NCBI GenBank assembly: GCA_001917435.1
Contig: MNEA01000133.1
Location: 1-64,000, forward strand
Length of the DNA stretch: 64,000 nt
Direction of reading: 5' to 3'
Source of the DNA: Acidobacteria bacterium 13_2_20CM_2_57_6
GTDB lineage: Bacteria > Acidobacteriota > Terriglobia > Acidiferrales > UBA7541
A program made the position numbers and the translations under genes. Positions 1 to 9,864 of the stretch are shown here, in pieces; position 1 is the first letter of the stretch, and each line of letters opens with the position of its first letter. The notes beneath the pieces are model-generated. The model did no database searches, was not told the DNA's origin, and saw only the letters and a list, made by a program, of their open reading frames with translations.

Positions 1-755
1 CTTCCGACGTTGATGCCCGTCGCATATTTCTCTGGGACAGGAACAACGAGGCGGAGCCTAGCGGTCTTTTCGACCCGTAGCATCGGCATGGCCGCTCCCG
101 AGCCACTTGTTGGAGGCCCCACAAGAGATCCCGGATGTACGTTCCGTTCCGTCACAATGCCGTCGAAAGGAGCCCGCACTTGGAGGTACCCTTCGATCTC
201 TGTGACCGACTTTAGTGCCGATTTCGCCGCTTCCGCGCTCTCGCGGAGCGCTTGGAGTCGCGCACGGTCTCCTTCGGCGCTCTTCTGGGCGATCTCCAAG
301 TCATTTCCAGCAACTACTCCGGGCGTCGCAGATGCACTCTTCAAGCGTTCGTAGGTGCTCTGATCGGAGGCGAGCTTGGCTTCCGCCTCAGCCCGCTGCG
401 CCTCGGCGGCCTGGAGTTTGGACTGTGCCTCAGCTCGCTGTGCCGCGACTTCTGGCGCAACTAGCCGGGCCATCAGCTGTCCAGCCTTCACGCGCGACCC
501 GCGATCCACGCTGATCGAATCGACATAGGCAGTGACTTTCGGAAAGACAGCGACCACTTCATAGGCTTGCAGTTCTCCGGGCAACCGGGTTGTGATGGAC
601 AGCTTCTTCGACGTAACCTTAGCCACTGCGACGGTTGGTGTAGGCGACGCCATTCCCTGAGCGCTGGTGCTGGAGCCCGAATTGGTGCCGCAAGAAGCGC
701 AAAAGCTGGGTGTCGTGCAAAGGATTAGAATCAACGGAATCCGGGCTTGGGTCAT
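1..755 (-). CDS. RND efflux periplasmic adaptor (membrane-fusion protein), 3' part cut by window edge
   Basis: About 251 residues are visible and the frame stays open to base 3, so the C-terminal part lies outside the window. An N-terminal hydrophobic stretch (residues 6-20) with Cys13, Cys19 and Cys22 suggests an exported protein, possibly a lipoprotein, although no canonical lipobox is clear. It is followed by a lipoyl/barrel half ([17 protein letters not shown]), an Ala/Glu/Gln-rich helical hairpin (about residues 85-160) and the returning half-motif [18 protein letters not shown], the HlyD/AcrA pattern. The ATG overlaps the RND pump stop by four bases (ATGA). Known role of the family: bridge between the inner-membrane pump and the outer-membrane channel. 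Confidence 0.88.
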   Translation of the reverse strand, partial: MTQARIPLILILCTTPSFCASCGTNSGSSTSAQGMASPTPTVAVAKVTSKKLSITTRLPGELQAYEVVAVFPKVTAYVDSISVDRGSRVKAGQLMARLVAPEVAAQRAEAQSKLQAAEAQRAEAEAKLASDQSTYERLKSASATPGVVAGNDLEIAQKSAEGDRARLQALRESAEAAKSALKSVTEIEGYLQVRAPFDGIVTERNVHPGSLVGPPTSGSGAAMPMLRVEKTARLRLVVPVPEKYATGINVG

Positions 756-3700
756 GCCGCTCCTCCGGGCACTGGGTTTGAACTCCTCGCGAAGGCACTC
801 GCAGGGTCATCAGGATCAAGCGATGGCGACTTGACGCCGGCGCGTTCTTGCACTAAGGAAAACACGAGCGGAAGAATTAGGAGTGTTGCCGCCGTGGCGA
901 ACAACAATCCTCCGATGACGGCGCGCCCGAGCGGAGCTGTCTGCTGGCTTCCTTCGCCGATTCCGAGAGCCATAGGAACCATTCCAGCAATCATCGCCAT
1001 GCTGGTCATCAAAATCGGCCTCATACGGGTTCTCGCCCCATGAATCGCAGCAGCAGTGGAGGTATTTCCTTGCCGACGATATTCCTCCGCGAATGTGACC
1101 AACAAAATCGCGTTCGCCACGGCAACCCCGATGGCCATAATTGCTCCCATGAACGACTGAATGTTTAGACTCGTGCGAGTAACTAGTAGAACGAAGAGCA
1201 CGCCGCAGATAACCGCTGGCACCGTCGAGAGCACCACGAACGCGAGCCTCAAGGATTGAAGGTTCGCGGCCAGCAGTAGGTAAATTACCAAAACCGCAAG
1301 CAGGAGTCCGATGCCCAGGTTCGTCAGCGTCTGCTTCATCGGGCCGATTTGCCCGCGGATGGTCACCTTTACCCCGCGAGGGATTTCGCCCACGCGCTTG
1401 ATCGCACTGTCCAGCTCACCCGAAATTCGACCCAAATCTTCCCCCGCGACGTTCGCAGTGAGCGTCACCATACGCTGTCCGTTCAGCCTGTGGTATTCCC
1501 CGACGACACTTCCATAGCCGACCTGCGCCACATCGCCCATCAGCGGATGCGCGGCCGCGCCTTGCGTCACGGGAATGTGCTCAACATCCTGGATCGAAGA
1601 TACGTTCGACTGCGGGACCTGTACCTGGACTTGATATCCGACTCCCGATTTCGGATCAGCCCAATAGTTCGGTGTTACGAAGCGGCTCGAAGATGTTGCC
1701 GCGAGGAACGAACGACCCACGCCCGCTGTTGTCACTCCCAACTGACCGGCACGTTCGCGGTCTACGTCGATGTTGATGCTCGGGTAGTCGAGCGGTTCAT
1801 CGTATTGCAGATCGCGGAGCGCAGGAATCTTGCTGACTTCCGAACGGAGCTTCGCGGCAAGCGCACGATCCGCTGCGAGATCGGGTCCCCCCACATTGAT
1901 TTCGACGGGAGTCGGAGCGCCGAAATTCATGATCTGTGTAACGATGTCTCCGGCTTCGAAGGAAAACTGACAGCCCGGAAATTTATCAGGCAAGAGCTTT
2001 CGCAGACGCTCTTCGAACTCATTCACCCGGATATTAGCGTCCGGGTTCAGCGCCACGCGCAATACAGCTTCATGCTGACCGCTGGTCCAGAGATAAATCG
2101 TGTTGATCGGATAGTTGGGAGGAGGCGCGCCAATATAGCTCAGCGTAACGCTGACGTTTCCCGCGCCGGCCGCCTCTTGAATTGCATGCAGAACGCCGAG
2201 AGTGAGTCTTTCCGTTGTTTCCACTCGCGTGCCGACGGGCGCGCGGAACCTCAGGAGAAGTTGACCCGAGGAAACCCGCGGAAAGATTTCTCGTCCGAGA
2301 TACGGCGCGAGCAGAGCAATCACCAAAAGTGAACCGAGAACATATGCCGAGATCGTGAGGCCGCGGTTTGCGGTCAGGCGGGCGAGGATGCGGCCGAGTC
2401 TGTCGCGCACCCGATGCAACAGCGAAGGAGCGTCCTCCGCTTCCGGCGTATGCTCGCGCAGAATCCACGTAGATAACACCGGCACAAGAGTGCTCGACAA
2501 CAAGTACGAGGCGGCCATCGCGAAGCCCACAGCCAGTGAAAGCGGCACGAAGAGCGAGTGCGAGACTCCGGTCATGAAAAAAGAAGGAACAAACACGGCG
2601 AGAATGCACAGCATCGCCAGCAGCCGCGGAATCTGTACTTCCTTGCTCGCTTCGAGAACCGCGACCGCACGCCCTCGTCCTTGTCCCAGGTGACTGTGAA
2701 TGTTCTCCATAACCACGGTCGATTCGTCGACCAGAATTCCGACCGCCAGCGCCAGGCCTCCGAGCGTCATGATGTTGACCGTCTGACCCGCGCCCCACAA
2801 GGCGACGACCGCGGTCAGCAAGGCAAACGGAATCGTCGCGACCACGATGAGAGAACTCCGCCAGTCGCGCAAAAAGAGGAACACCATCACGCCCGTCAAG
2901 ACCGCGCCTAAGAGTCCCTCCTTCACGACGGATAGCAGCGAGTTCCGAACGTAGGACGACTGGTCGAATTCGTAGTCAATCTTAATGTCCGGCGGAACAA
3001 CCGACTGGAATTGCGCGAGGCTGGCCTTCACTTCGCTGACGACGCTCAGCGTCGAGGCGTCGGCGCGCTTCGTCACGGGAATATAGACCGTGCGGCGTCC
3101 ATTCACTTCGGCATAGCCGGTGATGATGTCGCTCGAATCCTCTATCGTCCCGACGTCTCTCAAGAAGACCGTGGGTCCCGCTCCCGTGCGAATCGGAAGG
3201 TTTAGCAGGTCTTTGATATTCGTGACCACCGAATTGATCGGCGCGAGACGCAACAAGTCGCCGGTCCGCACATTCCCCGCTGGCACAATCGTGTTTCCCG
3301 CGTTGAGCGCCTGCACCACTTCTTCCGGGGCCATGCGGTAGGCGCGGAGACGGCTGGGATCGACGCTCACCACAATCGTTCGGGCCGCCCCTCCGAATGG
3401 AGGGGGAGCGGAGACTCCGGGCAGGGTGGCGAAAAGCGGGCGCACGCGGTTTAAAGCAAGGTCTTGGATCTCGGCCACACTCTTTGTCGCGCTCGAAAAA
3501 ACCAGGTAGCCGACCGGGACGCTTCCGGCGTCGAAGCGCATGATAAACGGAGCAACTGTTCCGGGAGGCATGAACGCGCGCGCGCGGTCCACGTACCCCA
3601 CGGTCTGCGCCATCGCCTGGCTCATGTCTGTGCCCGGATGAAACGTGAGTTTCAGCAATCCTACGTTTTGGATGGACTTCGATTCCACCGACTCAATCCC

Positions 3701-3925
3701 GGTGATGTAAAGGAAGTGATACTCGTAGTAGTAGACGAGATAACCTTCCATCTGCGCCGGAGACATTCCCCCGTACGGTTGCGCGACATAGATCACCGGC
3801 AGATTCAGGTTCGGGAAAATATCGATGGGCATGCGCAGAAGGGCGAGAATCGAGCACAAAGCCACAGCGATCACGAGAACGATGACGGAGATCGGATTGC
3901 GAAGCGCGCTGCGCAGGAGCCACAT
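752..3925 (-). CDS. RND-family efflux permease (AcrB/CusA superfamily)
   Basis: 1057 residues, the usual RND pump length. It has an N-terminal membrane helix (residues 10-30), a large periplasmic porter loop, a helix bundle at about 335-485, a second porter loop, and a final bundle at about 870-1030. Family patterns seen include NLNLPVIYV near residue 40, [13 protein letters not shown] at 389-401 (TM4) and [11 protein letters not shown] at 933-943 (TM10). The proton-relay positions are unusual: AcrB Asp407/Asp408 correspond to Asp400/Glu401, and the AcrB Lys940 position is Ala937. The gene starts two bases after the TolC-type gene stop and overlaps the adaptor start, so the three parts form one operon. 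The substrate cannot be told from sequence; the chrB-like gene upstream hints at a metal or oxyanion stress link. Confidence 0.95.
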   Translation of the reverse strand: MWLLRSALRNPISVIVLVIAVALCSILALLRMPIDIFPNLNLPVIYVAQPYGGMSPAQMEGYLVYYYEYHFLYITGIESVESKSIQNVGLLKLTFHPGTDMSQAMAQTVGYVDRARAFMPPGTVAPFIMRFDAGSVPVGYLVFSSATKSVAEIQDLALNRVRPLFATLPGVSAPPPFGGAARTIVVSVDPSRLRAYRMAPEEVVQALNAGNTIVPAGNVRTGDLLRLAPINSVVTNIKDLLNLPIRTGAGPTVFLRDVGTIEDSSDIITGYAEVNGRRTVYIPVTKRADASTLSVVSEVKASLAQFQSVVPPDIKIDYEFDQSSYVRNSLLSVVKEGLLGAVLTGVMVFLFLRDWRSSLIVVATIPFALLTAVVALWGAGQTVNIMTLGGLALAVGILVDESTVVMENIHSHLGQGRGRAVAVLEASKEVQIPRLLAMLCILAVFVPSFFMTGVSHSLFVPLSLAVGFAMAASYLLSSTLVPVLSTWILREHTPEAEDAPSLLHRVRDRLGRILARLTANRGLTISAYVLGSLLVIALLAPYLGREIFPRVSSGQLLLRFRAPVGTRVETTERLTLGVLHAIQEAAGAGNVSVTLSYIGAPPPNYPINTIYLWTSGQHEAVLRVALNPDANIRVNEFEERLRKLLPDKFPGCQFSFEAGDIVTQIMNFGAPTPVEINVGGPDLAADRALAAKLRSEVSKIPALRDLQYDEPLDYPSINIDVDRERAGQLGVTTAGVGRSFLAATSSSRFVTPNYWADPKSGVGYQVQVQVPQSNVSSIQDVEHIPVTQGAAAHPLMGDVAQVGYGSVVGEYHRLNGQRMVTLTANVAGEDLGRISGELDSAIKRVGEIPRGVKVTIRGQIGPMKQTLTNLGIGLLLAVLVIYLLLAANLQSLRLAFVVLSTVPAVICGVLFVLLVTRTSLNIQSFMGAIMAIGVAVANAILLVTFAEEYRRQGNTSTAAAIHGARTRMRPILMTSMAMIAGMVPMALGIGEGSQQTAPLGRAVIGGLLFATAATLLILPLVFSLVQERAGVKSPSLDPDDPASAFARSSNPVPGGAA

Positions 3926-3927
3926 GA

Positions 3928-5355
3928 CTAAAGCCCTTCCTTAGTCTTGCCCGGCAGCAGTTGCAGGAAAGGTGCAAGGTCCCCTTGCGCCGCCGCAACG
4001 GAGGCCAGGTTCTGCCAGACGGCCAAACGCGCCAATGCATCGTCAATTTCCGCTTGCACCAGCAGGCTCTCCGCATCGGAGACATCTACAAGTGTCGCGA
4101 GGCCGGCTTGGTAACGAGCACGTACTTGGGTTTCGGTGCTGTGGGCGGCTTCGAGTTCGACAGGCGTGTTCTCCGCAACTTTTCTTGCGCCTTCGAGCGA
4201 AGCCTGCGCCTTGCCGAGTTGTCCCGTCAAATCTTGGACTGTCTGGTCATAACGAGCCTTTTCCGCGCGCTCATTCGCGGCCTCGACCGCCTTCTTCGAA
4301 CGTATCGAGAAAATGTCGAACACGGGAAACGTTACCGTCAGACCGGCGGCCCAGTTGGACCGGTCCGGAGCCAGGCCCTCAGTGCCTCCAAGAAATTTTC
4401 CGGTTGGGTCCAAGCCGCTGCCACGTCCGTACACGGAGGATTGGAAATAGAGCTTCGGATAGTAGGAGCGGTCGAGAATATGCACCTGAGACAGCGACTC
4501 TTCGACGCGCGCTTGCTGTGCTTTCGCTGCCGGGTTCGCGGATACGGGAGCCGCCTCAGGCGACGAACCGGGCATACCTCCGACCAAACCGCTTTCCTGA
4601 ATTTCAACCCGGGAATCGGCGATCCCTAGGATATCGGCCAAAAAGGTGCGGCTTATCGCGTCCTGCTGTTGCGCCCTTGCCAGGCTGACTCTTGCACGAG
4701 CGAGGTCGGCATCAGCTCGCGAAGCATCCGCGCCCGGACGAAGCTGATTGTCCACAAGAACGTGAACTGATTTCGCAAACTCCTCGCGCCGTTGCACATC
4801 TGACTCCGCAGCGCGTACCGTCTGTTCAGCGGCGAGCAGTGTCATGTAGGCATTGATCGTGGCGATGCCCACATCCAAACGGGTTAACGAAGCCTCCGCA
4901 GCCGCACGATTCTGAGCGGCTCGCGCCGCATCCACCCTGGCTCCGCGGTAGCCAAAGTCGAGTGGCTCCCAGGAAAACAACAGTCCCGCCGCGCTTCCCC
5001 AGGCGCTCTGATTCGATGTCGCAATCGGAACCGGGCCTGAGATGGGAGCGATGATAGATTGCGGCAGCAGCAATCCCGTGATGTTGTTGTCGGTTGCCCG
5101 ATTGGCCTGCCAGAGAACGTCCGCTCGCGGCAGGTAGTTCGTCCGGGCCAGGCCTACGCCTGCTTCCGCGGCCCGGACTCGTTCAAGCGAAGCGCGCACT
5201 GCCGGGTAGTTCTTGAGAGCAAAGTTCACCGCTTCTTCGAGCGTGAATACTCTCGTCTTTTGCTGACCGGACTGCCCCAGCACCGGCCGTCCCAACGCCA
5301 ACAGCAAAACCACGCTGGTCGCCGCTTTCCAATAGCTCCGATGTTTTGCGAACAC
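3928..5355 (-). CDS. TolC-family outer-membrane efflux channel
   Basis: 475 residues. It starts at GTG with a GAGGAG ribosome-binding site nine bases upstream and a signal peptide (hydrophobic [17 protein letters not shown]). It has two similar long alpha-helical halves rich in Ala/Gln/Glu, typical of the OEP/TolC fold. Patterns seen are [20 protein letters not shown] near the N terminus and [20 protein letters not shown] near the end, which match the repeats of the family. It lies between the chrB-like gene (18-base gap) and the RND pump (2-base gap), so it is most likely the outer-membrane exit duct of this tripartite system. Confidence 0.93.
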   Translation of the reverse strand: MFAKHRSYWKAATSVVLLLALGRPVLGQSGQQKTRVFTLEEAVNFALKNYPAVRASLERVRAAEAGVGLARTNYLPRADVLWQANRATDNNITGLLLPQSIIAPISGPVPIATSNQSAWGSAAGLLFSWEPLDFGYRGARVDAARAAQNRAAAEASLTRLDVGIATINAYMTLLAAEQTVRAAESDVQRREEFAKSVHVLVDNQLRPGADASRADADLARARVSLARAQQQDAISRTFLADILGIADSRVEIQESGLVGGMPGSSPEAAPVSANPAAKAQQARVEESLSQVHILDRSYYPKLYFQSSVYGRGSGLDPTGKFLGGTEGLAPDRSNWAAGLTVTFPVFDIFSIRSKKAVEAANERAEKARYDQTVQDLTGQLGKAQASLEGARKVAENTPVELEAAHSTETQVRARYQAGLATLVDVSDAESLLVQAEIDDALARLAVWQNLASVAAAQGDLAPFLQLLPGKTKEGL

Positions 5356-5373
5356 GTCCGTCTGCTCCTCAAT

Positions 5374-6312
5374 TCACTTCCGCGGCGCGTGGTAGAGTCC
5401 TTCGATGAGTTCCATCCCGCGCTCCAGAAGTTTGTCATCCGAAATTCCTTGCTGTGCCCACCCTTTCAAGATTTCGTCCACTCCATAGCCCTCCTTGCGG
5501 CCGAAGCGGTCGTCGAGGAGATCCGCGTCGTGAATGATTTGTCCGATCAGGCCAACCTTCGGGTCGCGGACGTGAAACTGTTTGGTGAGCGTTTCAAACG
5601 TGCAATCGTCGCCGCGATGTCCGAACCCTTCTTCGTGGAACATGTCGTAGGGCACCGCACCCGCCGACACGCGGTCTTCGGGCGCGAAGGCAAACCGCGC
5701 CTTCCGGTCGATAAAACGGCGAATCAGCCAGGCGGACGCGCAGCGATCAACACCCGGCCTCGGCCTCGTCACCCACACTCTGCCCCTGTAGTCTTTCGGA
5801 TTGATCTTGCTGTTAGCGGCGGCCCCTGATTTGGCCGCGTGCGATCGGGCCGCCTGCTCCAGCAATTCCTGAACGCGCTTCTGCAACGGGCTGTCGAAGA
5901 AATCGACGTCGACGATCTCTTGGAATCGATTCCGCAGCCGACTGAGACGGCCCGCGCCTTTTCCTTCCACGCGCGTCGAGGAAAACCTCTGCAGCTCGCG
6001 GATCAGCTCCTGATACTCGCGCGCGCGCGCTTCGGCGAAACGGCCAATCAGCTGAGGCCTGGAAAGATTGTCGATGGATTCCACATGGACCACCGATGCG
6101 TCCCCTCCGTATTTCCGAATCGCTGTCGCGAGCCACTCGAAGCGCTCTTCGTTGCTTGGGCTGCTGGGGAGCAAGTAGCCGGAGTTGCCGAGCGGCACGG
6201 TTCCGAACCGCTGCAGCTTTCGCCAAATCTCTACTCTTTGGCTGGCCCGCTTTGTAGGCAGGGTGAACGTCAGCAGCAGCCATCCAGCCATCCGTCCATT
6301 GCGTACGGTCAT
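5374..6312 (-). CDS. chrB: ChrB-like chromate-resistance protein
   Basis: 312 residues, the usual length of ChrB. The C-terminal domain contains VWVTRPRPGVDRCASAWLIR, followed by a FAPEDRV segment and DDCTFETLTKQF, the pattern of the ChrB C-terminal domain; the N-terminal half is helical and basic. In studied systems ChrB senses or helps regulate chromate resistance with the ChrA exporter. No chrA is present here; the gene leads an RND efflux operon instead. The ATG at 6312 is preceded by a weak AAGAAG ribosome-binding site and, ten bases further up, by the palindrome at 6323-6338. An exported role has been suggested for some family members, but I see no signal peptide. Confidence 0.85.
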   Translation of the reverse strand: MTVRNGRMAGWLLLTFTLPTKRASQRVEIWRKLQRFGTVPLGNSGYLLPSSPSNEERFEWLATAIRKYGGDASVVHVESIDNLSRPQLIGRFAEARAREYQELIRELQRFSSTRVEGKGAGRLSRLRNRFQEIVDVDFFDSPLQKRVQELLEQAARSHAAKSGAAANSKINPKDYRGRVWVTRPRPGVDRCASAWLIRRFIDRKARFAFAPEDRVSAGAVPYDMFHEEGFGHRGDDCTFETLTKQFHVRDPKVGLIGQIIHDADLLDDRFGRKEGYGVDEILKGWAQQGISDDKLLERGMELIEGLYHAPRK

Positions 6313-6322
6313 TTCTTCTTGA

Positions 6323-6338
6323 TGTTATGTCCATAACA
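6323..6338. promoter_or_regulatory. Perfect palindrome, likely operator of the chrB efflux operon
   Basis: TGTTATG-TC-CATAACA: seven-base arms, no mismatch, two-base spacer. It lies just upstream of the chrB start. On the minus strand a TTGACG (6351-6346) and a TAACAT (6327-6322) with an 18-base gap form a plausible sigma70 promoter, and the palindrome covers the -10. That position suits a repressor. The binding protein is not known; ChrB itself is one candidate. Confidence 0.6.
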
Positions 6339-6566
6339 AGAGCTTCGTCAAGCCGGCCGCGTGCGTTGGAAGACGTGCAAGGCAAAAATTTTAGGTCAAC
6401 ATACGTGGCCGATGAGACAAATGGCCAGCTCTGGAGGAATACTATTGGGGCCAGCACATGCTCATCTGTACTGATCAGGTCTAACTCCACGGGCTTCTTC
6501 AAATAATAATCGCATTCGCCGCGGACATGGCAGCTCGGAGCGACAAAAGCCGTAACTAAATATGCC

Positions 6567-6596
6567 TTGACACGCATATGCCCTGTAGCGTATATT
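6567..6596 (+). promoter_or_regulatory. Sigma70 promoter of the arsR cassette, predicted leaderless
   Basis: TTGACA (6567-6572) and TATATT (6591-6596) with an 18-base spacer. The ATG of arsR begins seven bases after the -10, so transcription should start at or next to the start codon. GCATATGC (6574-6581) inside the spacer is an eight-base palindrome and a possible operator half. Confidence 0.65.
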
Positions 6597-6602
6597 AAGA
6601 GC

Positions 6603-6986
6603 ATGGAATCTGTGTTCGACATCATTGCGGAGCCGAACCGCCGCGCGATATTGGGCCTGCTGGTCTCGTCACAACAATCGGTGGGAGAGATCGAGCGTCA
6701 GCTTCGAATGCCGCAGCCGACCGTGTCAAAGCACTTGCGAGTGCTGCGCGAGGCCGGTTTCGTGGAGTCCACGGTGGACGCACAGCGCCGCCTCTATCGA
6801 CTGAAACCTGAACCATTTCAGGAGGTGGATGCCTGGCTGGCTCAGTTTCGCCGGTTCTGGTCCGCGCACTTGGATGCTCTCGAACGCCACCTCGACCGCA
6901 TAGATCAATCAGCACCGGCGAAAAGGAAGACAAAGAAAAGAGCACGCGGCCCAAACCGCGAACGTGACAAAGGAGAGAAGAAATGA
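6603..6986 (+). CDS. ArsR-family winged-helix repressor
   Basis: 127 residues from the ATG at 6603. An in-frame TTG at 6567 was rejected because it is part of the -35 box. The protein shows the ArsR/HTH_5 pattern: FDIIAEPNRRAILGLL, then GEIERQLRMPQPTVSKHLRVLREAGFV (recognition helix) and the wing VDAQRRLYRLKPEPF. No Cys pair of the classical metal site is seen, which fits the non-metal ArsR subgroup often paired with SRPBCC/VOC genes. The Lys/Arg-rich tail ends in an ATGA overlap with the VOC gene. It probably represses its own cassette. Confidence 0.9.
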   Translation: MESVFDIIAEPNRRAILGLLVSSQQSVGEIERQLRMPQPTVSKHLRVLREAGFVESTVDAQRRLYRLKPEPFQEVDAWLAQFRRFWSAHLDALERHLDRIDQSAPAKRKTKKRARGPNRERDKGEKK

Positions 6987-7375
6987 GAATCAAACTGACC
7001 AGCATATATGTGGACGACCAGGCCAAGGCCCTGAGTTTCTATACCGACGTACTGGGCTTTGCCAAGAAGTCCGATTTCGGCAACGGCCCTTACCGCTGGC
7101 TGACCGTGGCCTCCCCCGAAGAGCCGAACGGCACTGAGCTGCAGCTGGCGCTGAACAACAATCCCGCGGCCAAGGCATATCAGCAGGCGATGTTTCAACA
7201 GAATCAGCCGGCGGCGATGTTCTTCACCGACGACGTCAAGGGCGACTACGAGCGGATCAAGGCGCGCGGTGCCGAGTTCACGATGCCGCCCAAGGACGTG
7301 ACCGGCTCGACCATCGCGATGCTGAACGACACCTGTGGCAACCTGATTCAGCTGACCCAGCTGGCACGCTATTGA
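6983..7375 (+). CDS. VOC/glyoxalase-fold protein
   Basis: 130 residues. It opens with the typical VOC beta-alpha pattern (SIYVDDQAKALSFYTDVLGF) and ends with the second-half pattern DTCGNLIQLTQL. The family is a metal-dependent dioxygenase/glyoxalase/antibiotic-binding fold; the substrate cannot be predicted. It is the second gene of the ArsR cassette, overlapping arsR by four bases. This ArsR-VOC-SRPBCC-DUF1801 gene set is common in soil bacteria. Confidence 0.88.
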   Translation: MRIKLTSIYVDDQAKALSFYTDVLGFAKKSDFGNGPYRWLTVASPEEPNGTELQLALNNNPAAKAYQQAMFQQNQPAAMFFTDDVKGDYERIKARGAEFTMPPKDVTGSTIAMLNDTCGNLIQLTQLARY

Positions 7376-7392
7376 GGCCAAGGAGAAGATAG

Positions 7393-7965
7393 ATGCTAGA
7401 GCGCAAGCAGTACACACCGGGTCCGGCCTGCGGGGCGCAGGTGCGAAAAGACGGAGAGAAGTGGACGCTCATTCTCGTCAGACAACTGCGCCACTCGCCG
7501 GAAAAAGTCTGGCAAGCGCTTACCGACCCAGCGCATCTGCGTGAGTGGGCGCCTTTCGACGCCGATGGGAGCCTGGGCACGGTTGGAGCCACGGTGAAGC
7601 TCACCACGGTGGGAGCGCCTGCGCTGCACGTTACCGAGACAAAAGTGACGCGAGCCGACGCTCCTGAGGTGCTTGAGTACAAGTGGGGTGGCTTCGATAT
7701 GCGGTGGGAACTCGAAGACTTGGTTGGCGGCACGCGCCTGACGCTGTGGACCAACATCGGTCACCGCTTCATCTCCATGGGTGCCGCCGGGTGGCACATT
7801 TGCTTCGATGTGCTAGAGCGGCTTCTCGCTGGTCAGCCCATTGGACGCATCGTCGGCCCCGAGGCCATGAAGTTCGGCGGCTGGCAGCGGCTGAACGCGG
7901 AGTACGCCAAGCAGTTCGGTATCGAAACGCCCAACTTGCCGCCATGGCTAGGCCAGAGTGGATGA
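7393..7965 (+). CDS. SRPBCC (AHSA1-like) domain protein
   Basis: 190 residues, 17 bases after the VOC gene. It shows the AHSA1/START-like pattern: LRHSPEKVWQALTDPAHLREWAPFDADG, then a beta-rich middle (LEYKWGGFDMRWELED) and a C-terminal helix (WHICFDVLERLLAGQPI). The family binds hydrophobic ligands in a helix-grip pocket; some members act as co-chaperones. The specific ligand is unknown. Its cassette position with ArsR suggests a stress or detoxification role. Confidence 0.85.
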   Translation: MLERKQYTPGPACGAQVRKDGEKWTLILVRQLRHSPEKVWQALTDPAHLREWAPFDADGSLGTVGATVKLTTVGAPALHVTETKVTRADAPEVLEYKWGGFDMRWELEDLVGGTRLTLWTNIGHRFISMGAAGWHICFDVLERLLAGQPIGRIVGPEAMKFGGWQRLNAEYAKQFGIETPNLPPWLGQSG

Positions 7966-8000
7966 CCCGGTATCACGGATAAAAGGAGGACAAACTCATC

Positions 8001-8210
8001 ATGACAGAAGCCACCAAACGTTCGATTTTTCGCTGGATTCACATCGTTTGTGGCATTCCGATACTCGGTTACATTTATGATTCACCCTCGGACACTCCAA
8101 ATTACGCCCCCACTGTTCGGTATATCTTTCTTCCTGTATTGCTCCTTTCGGGATTGTGGATGTGGAAAGGCCATGTCCTTCGACGACTTATTTCGAAAAG
8201 AGCGATCTAA
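8001..8210 (+). CDS. Small membrane protein of unknown function
   Basis: 69 residues with a strong AAGGAGG ribosome-binding site upstream. Two hydrophobic stretches are seen (about residues 11-25 and 39-56) with a basic C-terminal tail (KGHVLRRLISKRAI), predicting a two-pass membrane protein. I do not recognise the family. It lies in line with the ArsR cassette, 35 bases after the SRPBCC gene, so is probably co-transcribed. Confidence 0.65.
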   Translation: MTEATKRSIFRWIHIVCGIPILGYIYDSPSDTPNYAPTVRYIFLPVLLLSGLWMWKGHVLRRLISKRAI

Positions 8211-8363
8211 CAAGATGCTGTAGCGAACCGCTGCCGGCATGGCCGTCCCTTGCCAATGTCGGCGCGCTGATAGAAAGACTCAAATTTACCCTTTCCCCCT
8301 AAAGGCTACCCAATAAAACTACTCGGATGAAAACGGGACAAGAATGAGAGGCATAAAAATCAA

Positions 8364-8780
8364 ATGAATCCATCGGAACGTATTGACCAGCTGATCGCAG
8401 GACTCACAGACTGGCGTGGCAAAACGTTCGCCGGCATCCGCAAGAGCATCCTTGACGCCGACCGGGAGATCATCGAGGAATGGAAGTGGATGGGAAGCCC
8501 GGTGTGGTCTCGCGACGGAATCATCGCGGTCGGCAACGCCCACAAAGATAAGGTGAAGCTTACTTTTTCCCACGGGGCGAGCCTTCCGGACCCTGACAAG
8601 CTCTTCAACGCGGGCCTCGGAGGCAACGCGTGGCGAGCGATCGATTTATTCGAGGGCGATACGATTAATGAGCGTGCTCTAAAAAATCTCGTCCGTGCCG
8701 CTGTTGATTACAATCGGATCAAATTGAAGAGGAAAGCGCCTGCGGGTACTCGAGCGAAAGTGCATAAAAGTAAAAAGTAA
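8364..8780 (+). CDS. DUF1801 (YdhG-like) protein
   Basis: 138 residues. The pattern DADREIIEEWKWMGSPVWSRDGIIAVGNAHKDKVKLTF and the following GASLPDPDKLF match the DUF1801 fold, found in small proteins of unknown biochemical role. The Lys-rich tail (KRKAPAGTRAKVHKSKK) suggests basic surface charge. A 153-base gap separates it from the membrane protein; a separate promoter is possible. Proteins of this type often accompany ArsR/SRPBCC cassettes. Confidence 0.82.
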   Translation: MNPSERIDQLIAGLTDWRGKTFAGIRKSILDADREIIEEWKWMGSPVWSRDGIIAVGNAHKDKVKLTFSHGASLPDPDKLFNAGLGGNAWRAIDLFEGDTINERALKNLVRAAVDYNRIKLKRKAPAGTRAKVHKSKK

Positions 8781-8883
8781 TGAAACTACGGCGAACAACC
8801 CCTGAGGAAATATCCGTCGGAGCCACGGGACACGAGTGACGGAACACGGGCCCGCCTCGACTTTGTCGGGGACACTGCTTACT

Positions 8884-9387
8884 TCAGTCCAGCGCCGGAA
8901 TCGCGTTGCGCTCCTGCCGGCGCCGATGCAAGTAATGCATCGCGATATTCAAATAAATTCCGCCGCACGGCGTTTCAATGCAAATGACTAGCGCTTCCGT
9001 GTCGGCGTTTCCGGCCAATCCCGTTTCATTCATGTGAACTTCCGGCGGAAAGACTTTGAAATGAAATCCCTGGTCGTTCAGCAACGTCACCGAATTTCCG
9101 ATGACCATATTCGCCAGCTCGCAAACCGTTTCTTTCACGACTTGTTCGCTGGCTTCCACTTCCGTCCCCGCGAGCTGGCTCGCCACCCTGATCGCCACTT
9201 CCGGCGACAAGTCGAGGATCACGCGGCCTTCAATGTCGCCCTTGATGGCGATCAGCGCGGCAACGCCTTTGCGGCGATACGCGTCTCCATCCATTTCCAG
9301 GTCCACGATTTTCGTCGGCCCCTGCAGCGACTCCGCGAAAACCGCATCCGCGGCATTGATGAACGGCTGAATCAATTCCATTCTCAT
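8884..9387 (-). CDS. cheX: CheX-like CheY-P phosphatase
   Basis: 167 residues. It contains the CheC/CheX/FliY phosphatase signature Glu-x-x-Asn in ETVCELANMVIGN (Glu90, Asn93) and the matching beta-strand pattern GRVILDLSPEVAIRVASQL. Single ExxN and length fit CheX rather than CheC. Known role: removes phosphate from CheY-P. It is the last gene of chemosensory operon 1 and its ATG overlaps the receiver gene stop (ATGA), so the receiver upstream is its most likely substrate. Confidence 0.85.
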   Translation of the reverse strand: MRMELIQPFINAADAVFAESLQGPTKIVDLEMDGDAYRRKGVAALIAIKGDIEGRVILDLSPEVAIRVASQLAGTEVEASEQVVKETVCELANMVIGNSVTLLNDQGFHFKVFPPEVHMNETGLAGNADTEALVICIETPCGGIYLNIAMHYLHRRRQERNAIPALD

Positions 9388-9836
9388 GAGCGGTGTTCTC
9401 CTGCCAGCGCCACCGGCGCGCCAACGGCGTTGGGATCGTCGCTGAGCACGTACCGAAGAATTTCGTACAGCACTTCCGGTTTCACCGGCTTCTGGACAAA
9501 ATGCTTCGCGCCTTTCTGGAGCGCCGCCAGGATATTTTCCTGGTATCCGACGGACGAGACCATTACGATGCGGGCGTTGGCGTGCTGCCGCACAATGCGC
9601 TCCACCGCCTCGATCCCTTCCATCTGCGGCATGGTGATGTCCATGAGCACGATGTCCGGACTAATCCGGTTGAATTCCGCGATGGCCGTCAAGCCATCTC
9701 CGGCTTCGCCGGCCACTTCACCGCCGAACATCTCGATCATTTTGATGAGATTCTTGCGCGCGAAGACGGAATCGTCCACCACCAGGTAGCGAACCGGCTG
9801 ATTGTCTTTCCGAAGCAGAGCGGCAAATTGTTTCAT
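9384..9836 (-). CDS. CheY-like single-domain response regulator
   Basis: 150 residues from the ATG at 9836, chosen because an AGGAGAAGG ribosome-binding site lies just upstream; a longer in-frame extension to 9974 overlaps the end of cheB and looks non-coding. Receiver residues: Asp21/Asp22 (VVDDS), phospho-acceptor Asp66 (LMDITMP), Ser (MVSSVG) and Lys (QKPVKP). No output domain. It probably carries the CheA1 signal to an unknown target. Confidence 0.88.
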   Translation of the reverse strand: MKQFAALLRKDNQPVRYLVVDDSVFARKNLIKMIEMFGGEVAGEAGDGLTAIAEFNRISPDIVLMDITMPQMEGIEAVERIVRQHANARIVMVSSVGYQENILAALQKGAKHFVQKPVKPEVLYEILRYVLSDDPNAVGAPVALAGEHRS

Positions 9837-9864
9837 GGCCTTCTCCTTATCCCGGCTCTCGCTT

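Noticed and set aside
1349-2332. Plus-strand open frame of 327 codons antisense to the RND pump
   Set aside because: It lies wholly inside the RND gene on the other strand, has no ribosome-binding site and Arg/Cys/His-rich composition typical of shadow frames.
6361-6560. Possible small gene between chrB and arsR
   Set aside because: No start with a ribosome-binding site and no recognisable pattern; only a single TGAGAC hexamer at 6413 without palindrome partner, taken as chance.
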